64,000 nt of DNA from Paenibacillus thiaminolyticus (GTDB taxonomy: Bacteria > Bacillota > Bacilli > Paenibacillales > Paenibacillaceae): the NCBI RefSeq assembly GCF_007066085.1, contig NZ_CP041405.1, positions 6,231,501 through 6,295,500 of the forward strand, given 5' to 3'. Shown here in pieces: positions 49,861 to 60,216 of the stretch. A program made the translations under genes and the position numbers. The notes under the pieces were generated by a model that worked only from the letters and a program-made list of their open reading frames with translations, searched no databases and had not been told where the DNA came from. Within the stretch, counting starts at the first letter, position 1. Each line of letters opens with the position of its first letter.

Positions 49861-52480
49861 ACAAGAGAAGGACAATAAAGATAAATTGAGAGTTTACGAA
49901 TATGCCAAATCGCTCAATATGAGCAGCAAGGAAATTATTACGATACTAAAGCGTTTGAACATACCAGTCAACAATCATATGAGCGTAATGGAGAATGATG
50001 CCGTGAAGAAGGTCGAACAGTTTTTCCGTGATGTAAAAGCAAATGCGCAAGCCAAACGAGAAGGAGGGCAACCTTCGAAGCCGCAAGCGCAGACGAGTCA
50101 AGCGGGAACGAAGCAGACCGAAGCGGCGAAAAAGCCGGAACAGCACAAAGATTCGAACGACAGACCGCAAGGCCAGCGCGGATCGCGCGATGGCCAGCGC
50201 CAACCGCAGCGCGGCGATCAGCAGCGTGATGGGAATCGCGGGCAAGCGGGACGCAATTCAGATCGCAATGCGCAGCGTGGCGGAGGCGGTCAACGAGATC
50301 AACAGAGACAGGGCGAGAAGCAAACGACAATGAATACGAGACCGAACCAAACCAACAACAGACCGGGCGGACAGGATTCAACACAACGCAAGCCTCAGGG
50401 CGGAACGAACAATACGAACCGTGGCGGCGGACCGGGCGGATCAGCGAACAATGCGAACCGCGGCGGCGGCCAAGGCGGCCAAGGTGGCCAAGGTGGCCAA
50501 GGACAACGGCAAGGGAAGCCCGGCAATGCGCCAGCTTCCAACCGTTCCAACCCGCCGCGCCGCTTCGAGGATTCCAACGCGAAGGACGGCAAGCGGAACA
50601 ATAAGCCAGGCAACCGCCGCTTCGATGACAACAACAAGTTCGGCGGTTCCCGGGGCGGACAAGGCCGCGGCCGCAACAAAGGCCGGAACAACAATCAGCA
50701 GCAGGAGCGCCGCGAGAAAATCGATAACACACCGAAGAAAATTATCGTTCGCGGTGCGATGACGGTTGGAGAACTGGCGAAGCTGCTTCATAAGGACGCT
50801 TCCGAGGTCATCAAGAAGCTGTTGTTCCTCGGAGTCATGGCGACGATCAATCAGGAAGTCGATCTGGACACGATCCAGCTAATTGCCGATGAGTTCAAGG
50901 TCGAAGTCGATCTGAAGCTTCCGGCTATCGAGGATCCGTTCGAAGCAGAGGAAGAAATGGACGACGAGGCCGATCTGATGGAGCGTCCGCCGGTCGTTAC
51001 GATTATGGGTCACGTCGACCACGGGAAGACGACGCTGCTCGATGCTATCCGCAAGACGAACGTTACTAGCGGCGAAGCGGGCGGCATTACCCAGCATATC
51101 GGTGCATACCAAGTTGAATTCAATCAGAAGAAGATTACGTTCCTGGATACCCCGGGCCACGAAGCGTTCACGCTCATGCGGGCGCGCGGCGCGCAGGTAA
51201 CGGACATTACGATTATCGTCGTCGCTGCGGATGACGGCGTTATGCCGCAGACGGTAGAGGCGATCAGCCATGCGAAGGCGGCCAACGTTCCGATCATTGT
51301 CGCTGTCAACAAAATTGACAAGCCCGAGGCAAATCCGGATCGGGTGAAGCAAGAATTGACCGAGTATGAGCTCGTACCGGAGGAGTGGGGCGGAGACACG
51401 ATCTTCGTCAACGTATCTGCGAAGCAGCGCATGGGTCTGGAAGAACTGCTTGAAATGATTCTGCTCGTCTCCGAGGTCAATGAATTCAAGGCAAATCCGG
51501 ACAAACGCGCCCGCGGCACCGTCATTGAAGCCGAGCTCGACAAAGGACGCGGCCCGGTTGCCCGCATTCTCGTGCAGCACGGCACCTTGCGCGTCGGTGA
51601 CGCGTTCGTCGCAGGCACATGCTTCGGGCGGGTGCGCGCGATGGTCAATGACAAGGGACGCCGGCTCAAGGAGGCAGGCCCGTCGACGCCGGTTGAGATT
51701 ACCGGTCTGACGGACGTTCCGCAAGCGGGCGATCCGTTCATGGCGTTCGAGGAAGAGCGCAAAGCCCGCTCCATCGCCGAGAAGCGCGCGACGACGCTTC
51801 GGGAAAGCCAGTGGGGGGCGAACTCCCGCGTCACCTTGGACGATCTGTTCAAGCATATTAAAGAAGGCGAGATGAAGGAACTCAACGTCATCATCAAAGC
51901 GGACGTTCAGGGATCGGTAGAAGCACTGCGCGGATCGCTCGAGAAGATCGATGTCGAGGGCGTACGCGTGAAGATCATTCATTCCGGCGCCGGGGCAATA
52001 ACCGAATCGGATATTATTCTCGCGACGGCGTCTAACGCGATTGTTGTCGGCTTCAACGTGCGTCCGGACGCGCAAGCGAAAGCGACGGCCGATCAAGAGA
52101 AGGTGGACATCCGCCTGCACCGCGTCATCTATTCCATCGTGGAAGAGATTGAACAGGCGATGAAGGGGATGCTGGATCCGGAGTACAAGGAAGTCGTCAT
52201 CGGACACGCGGAAGTGCGCCATACGTTCAAGGTCGGCAAGGTCGGAACGATCGCCGGCTGTATGGTCACGCAGGGCAAGATTTCGCGTTCTGCCGATGCT
52301 CGCCTGATTCGCGACGGCATCGTCGTGTTCGACGGCAAGATCGACTCCTTGAAGCGCTTCAAGGACGATGCCAAGGAAGTGGCGCAAGGCTACGAGTGCG
52401 GAATTATGCTGGAGAAGTTCAATGATATCAAGGAAGGCGACATTATCGAGGCATTCGTCATGGAAGCCGTTGAACGATAA
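49853..52480 (+). CDS. infB: Translation initiation factor IF-2
   Basis: IF-2 delivers initiator tRNA and promotes subunit joining. The 875-residue protein has an N-terminal IF2N domain ([20 protein letters not shown]), a Gln/Gly/Asn/Arg-rich low-complexity region (about 65-285), a second IF2N domain, and the G domain starting with [14 protein letters not shown] near residue 386, with DTPGHEAF and NKID. Domains II-IV and the C-terminal fMet-tRNA domain follow. TTG 49853 is the start, behind GGAGGTGGAG. Confidence 0.97.
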   Translation: MSKQEKDNKDKLRVYEYAKSLNMSSKEIITILKRLNIPVNNHMSVMENDAVKKVEQFFRDVKANAQAKREGGQPSKPQAQTSQAGTKQTEAAKKPEQHKDSNDRPQGQRGSRDGQRQPQRGDQQRDGNRGQAGRNSDRNAQRGGGGQRDQQRQGEKQTTMNTRPNQTNNRPGGQDSTQRKPQGGTNNTNRGGGPGGSANNANRGGGQGGQGGQGGQGQRQGKPGNAPASNRSNPPRRFEDSNAKDGKRNNKPGNRRFDDNNKFGGSRGGQGRGRNKGRNNNQQQERREKIDNTPKKIIVRGAMTVGELAKLLHKDASEVIKKLLFLGVMATINQEVDLDTIQLIADEFKVEVDLKLPAIEDPFEAEEEMDDEADLMERPPVVTIMGHVDHGKTTLLDAIRKTNVTSGEAGGITQHIGAYQVEFNQKKITFLDTPGHEAFTLMRARGAQVTDITIIVVAADDGVMPQTVEAISHAKAANVPIIVAVNKIDKPEANPDRVKQELTEYELVPEEWGGDTIFVNVSAKQRMGLEELLEMILLVSEVNEFKANPDKRARGTVIEAELDKGRGPVARILVQHGTLRVGDAFVAGTCFGRVRAMVNDKGRRLKEAGPSTPVEITGLTDVPQAGDPFMAFEEERKARSIAEKRATTLRESQWGANSRVTLDDLFKHIKEGEMKELNVIIKADVQGSVEALRGSLEKIDVEGVRVKIIHSGAGAITESDIILATASNAIVVGFNVRPDAQAKATADQEKVDIRLHRVIYSIVEEIEQAMKGMLDPEYKEVVIGHAEVRHTFKVGKVGTIAGCMVTQGKISRSADARLIRDGIVVFDGKIDSLKRFKDDAKEVAQGYECGIMLEKFNDIKEGDIIEAFVMEAVER

Positions 52481-52539
52481 TCGTGCGGCCTGACCTTGCC
52501 AGCATATGATGAACCAACTAATGAAATGAGGTGTATCCC

Positions 52540-52896
52540 ATGGCAAACTTCCGATCCGGACGGGTTGGCGAACAGATGAAAAAAGAGCTGAGCCAGCTCA
52601 TCCAATTGGAATTAAAAGATCCTCGAATCGGGTTTGTCACGGTGACGGGCGTCGATGTGACGAATGACCTGTCGCTGGCCAGAGTTTATCTCAGTGTGAT
52701 GGGGACGGAAGAAGAAAAGGAAGATACGATCAAAGCACTGGAAAAGGCCAGCGGCTTTCTCCGCTCCGAGGTCGGCAAGCGAATCCGTCTGCGCCATACG
52801 CCGGAGCTGTCGTTCAAGATTGATGCTTCCATTGAGTACGGCAGCCGGATAGAAAAACTGCTTGGCGATATTCGCGACGATCGCGAGACGACATAA
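52540..52896 (+). CDS. rbfA: RbfA, ribosome-binding factor A
   Basis: RbfA is a KH-fold factor for 16S rRNA 5'-end maturation. The 118-residue protein contains [36 protein letters not shown] and [20 protein letters not shown] 52540 follows GAGGTG. In B. subtilis ylxP lies between infB and rbfA; here the two are only 59 bp apart with nothing between. Confidence 0.95.
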   Translation: MANFRSGRVGEQMKKELSQLIQLELKDPRIGFVTVTGVDVTNDLSLARVYLSVMGTEEEKEDTIKALEKASGFLRSEVGKRIRLRHTPELSFKIDASIEYGSRIEKLLGDIRDDRETT

Positions 52897-52914
52897 ATGC
52901 AAATGAAGGACTGA

Positions 52915-52949
52915 ACAGGCAAATCGAGCTTCCGGCTCGATTTGCCTGT
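52915..52949 (+). other. Perfect 15-bp hairpin between rbfA and nrnA
   Basis: ACAGGCAAATCGAGC (52915-52929) and GCTCGATTTGCCTGT (52935-52949) pair perfectly around a 5-nt loop (TTCCG). Only TC-rich bases follow, not a T run, and the nrnA Shine-Dalgarno GGAGG starts 7 nt later, so it may control nrnA translation or mark an RNA processing site. Confidence 0.6.
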
Positions 52950-52965
52950 CTTCACGGAGGTGCCT

Positions 52966-53964
52966 ATGGCAGAAATGTTATCCGACCGCTACGCCGACGA
53001 TATCGAGCGCGCATGCGCGTTCCTGCGATCATGCGACGATGTGCTCGTCGTGTCGCATGTGCAGCCGGACGGGGATGCGATCAGTTCTACGCTCGTCATC
53101 GGCTGGCTCTTGGACAAATGGAATAAAAAATATCGGCTGGTTAACGAAAATGGCGTGCCGAGCCGGCTGGCTGACTTGCCGATGGCCGAGCAGATCGACA
53201 GTTACCAGGATGGGGAAGGCGAGCCGGAGCAGAAATATTCGACCGTCATATGCGTGGATTGCGCTGACTATGCCCGGATCGGCAAGATAGCGAATTGGGT
53301 TGCCCCAGATGCCCGCATTTTGAATATCGATCATCATCCAACGAATGACCGCTATGGCGAGGCGGCCCTGATTCGCGACAATGCCGCGGCGACAGCGGAG
53401 ATTCTATATGATCTTCTGCTGGCAGCGGGCGTCGACTTGGACGAAAAGGTCGGGACGATGCTCTATACCGGGCTGCTGACCGATACAGGCGGCTTCCGCT
53501 ACAGCAGTACGACTCCGCATGTGATGAGCGTCGCCTCCGAACTGCTGAAGCTGGGGGTTCAAGGGAACGCCATCGCGGATCGGCTGCTGGAAACGATGTC
53601 GATGGCGCAGCTGAAGTTGATTCAGCGCGGATTGTCCCGGCTCACCTTTACTCCGGATCAGCGAGTCGGCTGGCTCTTCATCACGCCGGATGATATGCGG
53701 GAGACGGGAGCGGTCAATGAAGACCTGGAAGGCCTCGTTAACTATGCCCGCAATGTGGAAGGCGTCGACGTCGGGCTGCTGTTCAAGCAAATTGATGATC
53801 AGAACGTCAAGGTGAGCATGCGTTCTTCGGAACGTGTCGATGTCTCCGCGATTGCGAAATCGTTCGGAGGCGGAGGTCATGTTCGGGCTGCCGGATGCAA
53901 AGTAAGCGGCATGCTGGATGATATCATTATTCAAGTAGTGGAACGGGTGAAACAAGAATTATGA
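52966..53964 (+). CDS. nrnA: NrnA, DHH-family oligoribonuclease / pAp phosphatase
   Basis: NrnA degrades very short RNAs and 3'-phosphoadenosine 5'-phosphate. The 332-residue protein has the DHH phosphoesterase domain with VSHVQPDGDAISS, CVDCADYARIG and NIDHHPTND, and the C-terminal DHHA1 domain ending KSFGGGGHVRAAGCKV. ATG 52966 follows GGAGG; the in-frame TTG 52942 lies within the upstream hairpin and is rejected. It overlaps truB by 4 bp. Confidence 0.95.
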   Translation: MAEMLSDRYADDIERACAFLRSCDDVLVVSHVQPDGDAISSTLVIGWLLDKWNKKYRLVNENGVPSRLADLPMAEQIDSYQDGEGEPEQKYSTVICVDCADYARIGKIANWVAPDARILNIDHHPTNDRYGEAALIRDNAAATAEILYDLLLAAGVDLDEKVGTMLYTGLLTDTGGFRYSSTTPHVMSVASELLKLGVQGNAIADRLLETMSMAQLKLIQRGLSRLTFTPDQRVGWLFITPDDMRETGAVNEDLEGLVNYARNVEGVDVGLLFKQIDDQNVKVSMRSSERVDVSAIAKSFGGGGHVRAAGCKVSGMLDDIIIQVVERVKQEL

Positions 53965-54875
53965 CAGAGCTTCATGGTGTTCTTCCGGTATGGAAGCCGG
54001 CAGGTTGGACGTCGCACGATGTGGTGGCCAAAGTCCGCCGGCTCATTCGGGAAAAGCGGATCGGGCATACGGGCACGCTCGACCCTCAAGTCGTGGGTGT
54101 CTTGCCGTTATGCGTCGGCAGAGCGACCCGACTGGTCGAATATTTACAGGAAATGCCGAAGGAGTATGAAGCGACGCTGCGGCTTGGCGTGTCGACCGAT
54201 ACGGAGGATATGTCAGGCGAAGTAACGGAACACGCCGATGCATCCCATGTAACCGAAGCGATGGTCAAGGAAGCGCTGCTGTCGTTCATCGGGCCCATCG
54301 AACAGGTTCCTCCGATGTACTCCGCGGTCAAGGTGAATGGCAAGCGGCTGTACGAGCTGGCTCGCGAAGGCAAGACCGTAGAGCGCAAGCCGCGTCAAGT
54401 GACGATCCATCACATTGAGCTGATCGGAATGACGCTTGGCGGCGCTGAACCGGAGGTGCGGTTCCGCGTTCAATGCTCCAAGGGAACGTACATACGAACC
54501 CTGTGCGTCGATGTCGGACGCAAGCTGGGAGTCCCGGCGGCAATGGCGGAATTGATACGGACCCGCTCCGCCAACTTCAGAGAAGAGGATAGCTTCACCT
54601 TCGCCCAGATTGAAGAAGCGATGGCGGCCGGAACGCTGGCAGAGCTGCTGATTCCGATGGATCGCGCCGTCTCGCATTTTCCCGAGCTGCGGGTCGCTCC
54701 TGCCTTCGCGCCGCATGCGGTTCAGGGCAAGGGCATCCCGGAACGAGGGCTGAGCGTTCCGCCTTTGACGAATTGCATCTATCGGTTGTATGATGAAGAA
54801 GGAACTTTTTTCGGCTTGTATCATAAGCCGGACACGGAGCAGGTGCTGCGTCCGATCAAGGTCTTCGTGCCTTAA
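53961..54875 (+). CDS. truB: tRNA pseudouridine-55 synthase TruB
   Basis: TruB makes the universal pseudouridine 55 in tRNA. The 304-residue protein shows [19 protein letters not shown], the catalytic [17 protein letters not shown] (Asp41), and [20 protein letters not shown], with a C-terminal PUA-like domain. In the conserved motif, Ala after Pro is replaced by QVV, a conservative variation. The start overlaps the nrnA stop (ATGA). Confidence 0.95.
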   Translation: MTELHGVLPVWKPAGWTSHDVVAKVRRLIREKRIGHTGTLDPQVVGVLPLCVGRATRLVEYLQEMPKEYEATLRLGVSTDTEDMSGEVTEHADASHVTEAMVKEALLSFIGPIEQVPPMYSAVKVNGKRLYELAREGKTVERKPRQVTIHHIELIGMTLGGAEPEVRFRVQCSKGTYIRTLCVDVGRKLGVPAAMAELIRTRSANFREEDSFTFAQIEEAMAAGTLAELLIPMDRAVSHFPELRVAPAFAPHAVQGKGIPERGLSVPPLTNCIYRLYDEEGTFFGLYHKPDTEQVLRPIKVFVP

Positions 54876-54882
54876 TCGTTCC

Positions 54883-54910
54883 GCGCAAGGAGGGGAATCC
54901 CTTTTTGCGC
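54883..54910 (+). terminator. Hairpin after truB, possible terminator
   Basis: GCGCAAGGAGGG (54883-54894) pairs along 12 bp, including two G-T pairs, with CCCTTTTTGCGC (54899-54910) around GAAT. The T residues are inside the stem rather than after it, so it is an imperfect intrinsic terminator. Confidence 0.45.
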
Positions 54911-55046
54911 TGTCCTTTGCCCTGTTTTGTGAAACAGATAACATACCGAAAATGTATGCTTGAACCGGATTTGTGGGAACAACTACCAAGATGGGAACGG
55001 CGGTTGTGTGCAACCGGAAATACGAATGCAGGGGCTCTGATTACAA

Positions 55047-56024
55047 ATGGAAAAGATAGTGATACATGCAACAGACGGACATGCGGAATGGACGGCGTCG
55101 CGGCAGCCGCAAGTGGTAATCCTGGGTCATTTCGACGGCATACACGCCGGCCATGTGAAGGTGATTGAGCGTGGGCTGAAGTATGGGCGGGAGCATGGCC
55201 TGCCTGTCGCTCTGATGACCTTTCACCCCCATCCGAAGGCGGTATTCGGCGATGAACGGTATGCAAGATGCCTGACTCCGCCTAAGGAGAAGGAGCGAGT
55301 ACTGGCCCAGCTCGGAATCGATCGCTTGTATATCATAGACTTCAATCTGAGCTTCGCCCAGCTGCAGGCCCGCAAGTTCGCGGACTGCCTGTGCAATCTC
55401 GGCGTGAAGCATGCCGTGGTCGGCTTCGATAACCGGTTCGGCCATCGCGGGGAAGGCTCGGCTGAGCTGCTGGCCGAATGGGGAGAGGGCTGCTTCACTG
55501 TCGATATTGTGTCGGCCCACAACGATGACGATGCGAAGGTGAGCAGCACCCGCATCCGCCAATGCCTTGCCGAAGGCGAGATCACGAAGGCCAATCAATT
55601 ACTGGCCCGTCCCTATCTGCTGCGCGGGACGGTCATACATGGCGATGCCCGCGGCCGCACGATCGGCTTCCCGACCGCGAACGTGGACCCGGATGAACCG
55701 TATGTCATTCCGAGGAACGGCGTCTATGCCGTCAAGGTGAAGGTTGGCGGAATGTGGCATGACGGCGTGATGAACATCGGGTTGAAGCCTACCTTCAAGA
55801 GCGGGGAGACGAGACCCTCGATCGAGGCGCACCTGTTCGACTTCGATGCGGACATATACGGGGAAGAAGTGACCATTGCCGTCATGGATTTCCTGAGAGC
55901 CGAGCAGAAGTTCGACGGCATCGCGGCGCTTGTCGCCCAGATAACGGCGGACGCCGAGGAAGCCCGGCGACGGCTGGCTTCGATGGAGGGCGCGCCTGCA
56001 TTGGAGAGCGTGTTCCAGGGGTAG
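55047..56024 (+). CDS. ribF: Bifunctional riboflavin kinase / FMN adenylyltransferase
   Basis: RibF converts riboflavin to FMN and FAD. The N-terminal nucleotidyltransferase domain has VILGHFDGIHAGHVKVIERG (HxGH class signature) and STRIRQCL; the C-terminal kinase domain has GRTIGFPTANVDPDE, including the PTAN metal/substrate motif. The length is 325 residues. The Shine-Dalgarno (AGGGG, about 16 nt upstream of the ATG) is poor. No RFN riboswitch precedes it. Confidence 0.95.
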   Translation: MEKIVIHATDGHAEWTASRQPQVVILGHFDGIHAGHVKVIERGLKYGREHGLPVALMTFHPHPKAVFGDERYARCLTPPKEKERVLAQLGIDRLYIIDFNLSFAQLQARKFADCLCNLGVKHAVVGFDNRFGHRGEGSAELLAEWGEGCFTVDIVSAHNDDDAKVSSTRIRQCLAEGEITKANQLLARPYLLRGTVIHGDARGRTIGFPTANVDPDEPYVIPRNGVYAVKVKVGGMWHDGVMNIGLKPTFKSGETRPSIEAHLFDFDADIYGEEVTIAVMDFLRAEQKFDGIAALVAQITADAEEARRRLASMEGAPALESVFQG

Positions 56025-56059
56025 CCATCGGCTGCTGCCGAAAACATCGAGAATCTGCG

Positions 56060-56088
56060 TTTACTTTTAAATCTGATAGTGATATACT
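56060..56088 (+). promoter_or_regulatory. Sigma-A promoter of rpsO
   Basis: TTTACT (56060-56065), a 17-bp spacer and TATACT (56083-56088) with an extended -10 TG (56080-56081). The start site would be near 56095, giving a leader of about 100 nt. Confidence 0.65.
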
Positions 56089-56094
56089 AGTAAC

Positions 56095-56196
56095 GTTGTC
56101 GTGAATAAGCGGCAATAGCCTTAGCTTGGTTGCTCGATCTCACCGACGGCAACGAGGCTCTCGGCTGAATTGATAACATATTGGGAGGTGAATAGG
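56095..56196 (+). promoter_or_regulatory. rpsO leader, possible S15 autoregulatory structure
   Basis: About 100 nt of untranslated leader separate the promoter from GGGAGGTG (56183-56190). S15 controls its own message in Bacillales and other bacteria through leader structures. I can see short complementary segments but could not establish the specific S15-binding fold. Confidence 0.35.
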
Positions 56197-56466
56197 ATGG
56201 CATTGACTCAAGAGCGCAAGCAACAGCTCATTGACATGCATAAGACGCACGAATCGGACACAGGATCTCCGGAAGTGCAGATCGCTATCCTTACTGAGAA
56301 CATCGTTAATTTGACGGATCACTTGCGGACACATAAGAAAGACCATCATTCCCGCCGCGGATTGTTGAAAATGGTCGGTCAACGCCGTAAGCTTCTTGCT
56401 TACTTGAAGAAGAAGGATGTTAAACGTTACAGCGCATTGATCGAGAAGCTCGGACTGCGCCGTTAA
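56197..56466 (+). CDS. rpsO: 30S ribosomal protein S15
   Basis: S15 binds the 16S three-way junction. The 89-residue protein is typical: [40 protein letters not shown] and [23 protein letters not shown] 56197 follows GGGAGGTG; the ATG at 56170 belongs to the leader. rpsO-pnp order is near-universal. Confidence 0.98.
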   Translation: MALTQERKQQLIDMHKTHESDTGSPEVQIAILTENIVNLTDHLRTHKKDHHSRRGLLKMVGQRRKLLAYLKKKDVKRYSALIEKLGLRR

Positions 56467-56481
56467 TAGCAAGGACCTCTT

Positions 56482-56538
56482 AGCAGCCTGGTTGTTCATC
56501 CCGCCTGACAGTGCGGCATGCAGCCGGGTTGCTTTTTA
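56482..56538 (+). terminator. Terminator after rpsO
   Basis: AGCAGCCTGG (56482-56491) pairs over 10 bp, including two G-T pairs, with CCGGGTTGCT (56524-56533), enclosing an inner CCGC/GCGG hairpin, and TTTTT (56533-56537) follows. The remaining 245 bp to pnp show no gene; a weak promoter (TTGTTT 56705, GATAAT 56730, 19-bp spacer) may serve pnp. Confidence 0.7.
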
Positions 56539-56783
56539 ACGATGGGGCGAATTTTGCCCGCTTGCATCGATTCGATGGAGATGATATCAGGCGCAAGGCT
56601 GGACGAGCCCCGGCCCGAAGTCTGTTGATACATAATCCTACAATAATGAGTTCATGAACCACATCTAAATGATCTGCCGGAATTTTCGGGCTCATACATT
56701 CCCCTTGTTTTTTCAGGCGGGATGCAGGAGATAATGGTAGGTGTAACGAAGATAACTATGCGTAGAACTTAAGGAGGGATCCG

Positions 56784-58988
56784 ATGAACCGCATCGAGAT
56801 GGAACTTGGCGGAAGACCGCTTGTACTCGAGACGGGACGATTGGCGAAGCAGGCCAACGGCGCCGTCAAGGTTCAATACGGTGACACGGTCGTTCTTTGT
56901 ACCGTGACCGCTTCGAAGGAACCAAAAGATTTAGACTTTTTTCCGCTAACCGTGAATTATGAAGAGCGTCTGTATTCCGTGGGCAAGATTCCGGGGGGAT
57001 TCATCAAGCGGGAAGGACGTCCGAGCGAGAAGGCAATCCTGGCGAGCCGTCTTATTGACCGCCCGATTCGCCCGCTGTTCCCGGAAGGCTTCCGCAATGA
57101 CATTCAGATTGTCGATCTCGTCATGAGCGTTGATCAAGATTGCTCGCCAGAGATGGCGGCCATGATTGGAACGTCAGCTGCGCTGTCGATCTCCGATGTG
57201 CCGTTCAACGGTCCTATCGGAGGGGTTGTCGTCGGCCGGATTGACGGTCAATTCATCATTAACCCTACCGTGGAGCAGGAAGAGAAGACCGATATTCACG
57301 TCACGGTCGCAGGCACGAAGGATGCGATCATGATGGTCGAAGCCGAAGCGAACGAAGTGCCGGAAGAAGTGATGCTGGAAGCAATCATGTTCGGACACGA
57401 AGAGATTCGCAAGATTGTCGATGTGATCGAGCGCTTCACTGAACTCGCCGGAACGGCGAAGATGGAGGTTAAGCTCCATGCCGTTGATACGGACGTTAAT
57501 GCCGCGGTGCGCGCATTTGCGCAGGAGCGCCTGGTCGAAGCCATCCGCATTCCGGAGAAGCATGCGCGCCAGGATGCGATCGATGCCATCAACCAGGAAG
57601 CGGTCGAGCATTTTGAAGCGCAGTATATCGAGTCGCCTGAACGGATGGATGATGTGAAGGAGACGCTGTACGACATTGTCAAGGAAGAAGTGCGCCGCTT
57701 GATTACGCATGAGAAAGTGCGCCCGGACGGCCGCAAGGTGGATGAGATCCGCCCGATCGAGTGCGACACGAGCCTGCTGCCGCGCACGCACGGATCAGGC
57801 CTGTTCACGCGGGGTCAGACGCAGGCGCTCAGCATTTGTACGTTGGGTGCATTGGGTGATGTGCAGATTCTGGACGGCATCTCGCTGGAAGAATCGAAGC
57901 GCTTCATGCATCATTACAACTTCCCGCCTTTCTCCGTAGGGGAAGCTCGTCCATTACGGGCGCCAGGCCGCCGGGAGATTGGACATGGCGCTCTCGGAGA
58001 ACGCGCGTTGTCCAAGGTCATTCCGCCGGAGTCGGATTTCCCGTACACGATTCGCCTTGTCTCCGAAGTGCTGGAATCGAACGGGTCCACATCCCAGGCG
58101 AGCATCTGCGCGAGCACGCTGGCCATGATGGATGCAGGCGTTCCGATCAAGGCGCCGGTAGCCGGTATTGCAATGGGGCTTATTAAGGATGGAGAGCACT
58201 TCTCGATTCTGTCCGACATTCAAGGCATGGAAGATCATCTCGGAGATATGGACTTCAAAGTGGCTGGGACCGCCGAAGGGGTTACCGCCATCCAGATGGA
58301 TATCAAAATCGACGGCATTGACCGCAGCATCTTGACGCAAGCCTTGGCGCAAGCGCGTGAAGGGCGCATGTTCATCCTGGAGAAGATGCTTCAGGTCATC
58401 GACAAGCCGCGCGAGACGCTGTCTCCGTATGCGCCTAAGATTTTGATCATGCAGATCAATCCGGACAAAATCCGCGACGTCATCGGCGCAGGCGGCAAGG
58501 TGGTTAACAAAATCATCGATGAGACCGGCGTCAAAATCGATATCGAGCAGGATGGACGCATCTTCATTGCATCGCCGAATGAAGAGTCCAATATCCGCGC
58601 CCGCGATATGATCGAAGCGATCGTCAAAGAAGTCGTCGTCGGCGAAGTATATACCGGAACGGTGAAGCGCATTGAGAAGTTCGGCGCGTTCGTGGAGATT
58701 CTTCCTGGCAAGGAAGGGCTCGTTCATATTTCGCAAATGGCGGCGGAACGTATCGCGAAGGTGGAGGATGTCGCTTCCATCGGCGATAAGATCGAAGTCA
58801 AGGTTGTCGAGATTGATCAACAAGGCCGCATCAATCTGTCGCGCCGTGTCTTGCTTGAGCCGGTACAGCCGGAAGGGGCAGCGCCTGCAGACGGAAGCGC
58901 GCCGCCGGATCGTCCGCGCAGCGGAGGACGCCCACCGCATGGGGGATCGCGTCCAAGAGGACCGCGCCCGCCACGGCCGCAATCGTAA
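56784..58988 (+). CDS. pnp: Polynucleotide phosphorylase
   Basis: PNPase is the main 3'-5' phosphorolytic exoribonuclease in Bacilli. The 734-residue protein has two RNase PH domains (start [20 protein letters not shown]; second with [17 protein letters not shown]), a KH domain ([20 protein letters not shown] near 560) and an S1 domain ([20 protein letters not shown] near 620). The C-terminal 40 residues are Pro/Gly/Arg-rich. AAGGAGGG precedes the ATG. Confidence 0.98.
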   Translation: MNRIEMELGGRPLVLETGRLAKQANGAVKVQYGDTVVLCTVTASKEPKDLDFFPLTVNYEERLYSVGKIPGGFIKREGRPSEKAILASRLIDRPIRPLFPEGFRNDIQIVDLVMSVDQDCSPEMAAMIGTSAALSISDVPFNGPIGGVVVGRIDGQFIINPTVEQEEKTDIHVTVAGTKDAIMMVEAEANEVPEEVMLEAIMFGHEEIRKIVDVIERFTELAGTAKMEVKLHAVDTDVNAAVRAFAQERLVEAIRIPEKHARQDAIDAINQEAVEHFEAQYIESPERMDDVKETLYDIVKEEVRRLITHEKVRPDGRKVDEIRPIECDTSLLPRTHGSGLFTRGQTQALSICTLGALGDVQILDGISLEESKRFMHHYNFPPFSVGEARPLRAPGRREIGHGALGERALSKVIPPESDFPYTIRLVSEVLESNGSTSQASICASTLAMMDAGVPIKAPVAGIAMGLIKDGEHFSILSDIQGMEDHLGDMDFKVAGTAEGVTAIQMDIKIDGIDRSILTQALAQAREGRMFILEKMLQVIDKPRETLSPYAPKILIMQINPDKIRDVIGAGGKVVNKIIDETGVKIDIEQDGRIFIASPNEESNIRARDMIEAIVKEVVVGEVYTGTVKRIEKFGAFVEILPGKEGLVHISQMAAERIAKVEDVASIGDKIEVKVVEIDQQGRINLSRRVLLEPVQPEGAAPADGSAPPDRPRSGGRPPHGGSRPRGPRPPRPQS

Positions 58989-59014
58989 TAAGGAAGAACA
59001 GCATAGATACAAGG

Positions 59015-59046
59015 AAAGAGGCAGACTGGTTTCTGGCTCTTTTTTT
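59015..59046 (+). terminator. Terminator after pnp
   Basis: AAAGAG (59015-59020) pairs with CTCTTT (59037-59042), continued by CAGA/TCTG inside after one mismatch, and the T tract runs through 59046. Confidence 0.8.
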
Positions 59047-59152
59047 GCGTTCATGTTTTTTATTGGTTCGAGCCAGTCCCGTCTTCCGCCGCATAACTAT
59101 GCCCGATTTGGCATAGAATCAGAAGGACAAACTGTGGAAAGGAATGGACTCA

Positions 59153-60157
59153 ATGCGGCCAGTCACACGAAAATGGATCTTTATCATCGTTGCCTTCATA
59201 GGGGCGCTATATATCGGAACGGGAACAGAGGCAGAATCCTTCATTAAAGAGCGCAAAGCGGTGCTCGCCATTAGTGAGGCGTATCACCTGAATGAGGCGG
59301 AAGCGCTGGAGAAGCTCCCGTTGAAGGAACGGATTGCGGAGGAGGCCAAAAGCAAATATATCGCACCGATCGACGCGCGAATCGACCGGGTCTGGAAAGC
59401 CATCCCGGGGTACAACGGGCTGGAGGTCGATCGGGAGCAAACGTATGAAGCCAATAAAACGAAGCGGGCGGATGCCGGCATTACATGGGTTATGCGAGAA
59501 ATTCCGCCGCGGGTGACGCTCGAACAATTGGAGCCGCAGCCGATCTATCGCGGCAATCCGAATAAGAAGATGGCCGGGCTGATGATTAATGTCGCATGGG
59601 GGAACGAGCACATCGAACCGATGTTGGCGACGCTCAAGGAAGAAAAAGTGAAGGCAACGTTTTTCCTTGATGGAAGCTGGTTGAACAAAAACCCGGACAT
59701 GGCGAAGCGGATTCAGGAGGAAGGACATGAACTGGAGAATCATGCCTATTCCCATCCGAACATGAGCGAGCTGAGCGCGGGCTTGCAGGCCCAGCAAATC
59801 GAGAAAACGAAGCGTCTGCTGGAGACGACTCTCCAGGTGAAAAACAAATGGTTCGCGCCCCCATCCGGCGATTTCAACGCGCTGACGGTTCAGACCGCCC
59901 ACGCGTACGGATTGAAGACCGTCATGTGGACGGTGGACACCGTCGATTGGAAAAATCCGGAACCTTCCGCCATTATTCGCAAAATCGACGCGAAGGTGGA
60001 GCCCGGCTCCCTCATCCTGATGCATCCGACGCCTTCCTCCAAGGCTGCGCTGCCAGGCATCATCCGCACGATTCGCGGCAAAGGCCTATTGCCCGGAACG
60101 GTCAGCGAGACGCTGTCCGAGAAGCGGCTCGACGTGGAGTTGGTTGAGCCGCGTTAA
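59153..60157 (+). CDS. ylxY: YlxY-like polysaccharide deacetylase-fold sporulation protein
   Basis: The 334-residue protein occupies the ylxY position after pnp. It has an N-terminal signal/anchor helix (MRPVTRKWIFIIVAFIGALY), a helical part, and a NodB-type deacetylase domain (about 135-325) with VKATFFLDGSWLNKNPDMAK and the metal-site HAYSHPNM (HxxxH, about 196-200). Motif 1, normally TFDDG, reads MINVAWGNEH (about 141-150), so the catalytic and metal Asp residues are missing. Enzyme activity is therefore doubtful. ATG 59153 follows AAAGGAA. Confidence 0.88.
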   Translation: MRPVTRKWIFIIVAFIGALYIGTGTEAESFIKERKAVLAISEAYHLNEAEALEKLPLKERIAEEAKSKYIAPIDARIDRVWKAIPGYNGLEVDREQTYEANKTKRADAGITWVMREIPPRVTLEQLEPQPIYRGNPNKKMAGLMINVAWGNEHIEPMLATLKEEKVKATFFLDGSWLNKNPDMAKRIQEEGHELENHAYSHPNMSELSAGLQAQQIEKTKRLLETTLQVKNKWFAPPSGDFNALTVQTAHAYGLKTVMWTVDTVDWKNPEPSAIIRKIDAKVEPGSLILMHPTPSSKAALPGIIRTIRGKGLLPGTVSETLSEKRLDVELVEPR

Positions 60158-60216
60158 GTTTTTTGGTAGGATTAGAGGGGCAACAAGGATTGAACTTCGG
60201 ATGAGGAGGATTGCCG

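Noticed and set aside
54911..55046. RFN (FMN) riboswitch upstream of ribF
   Set aside because: The gap is too short and lacks the conserved RFN sequence blocks.
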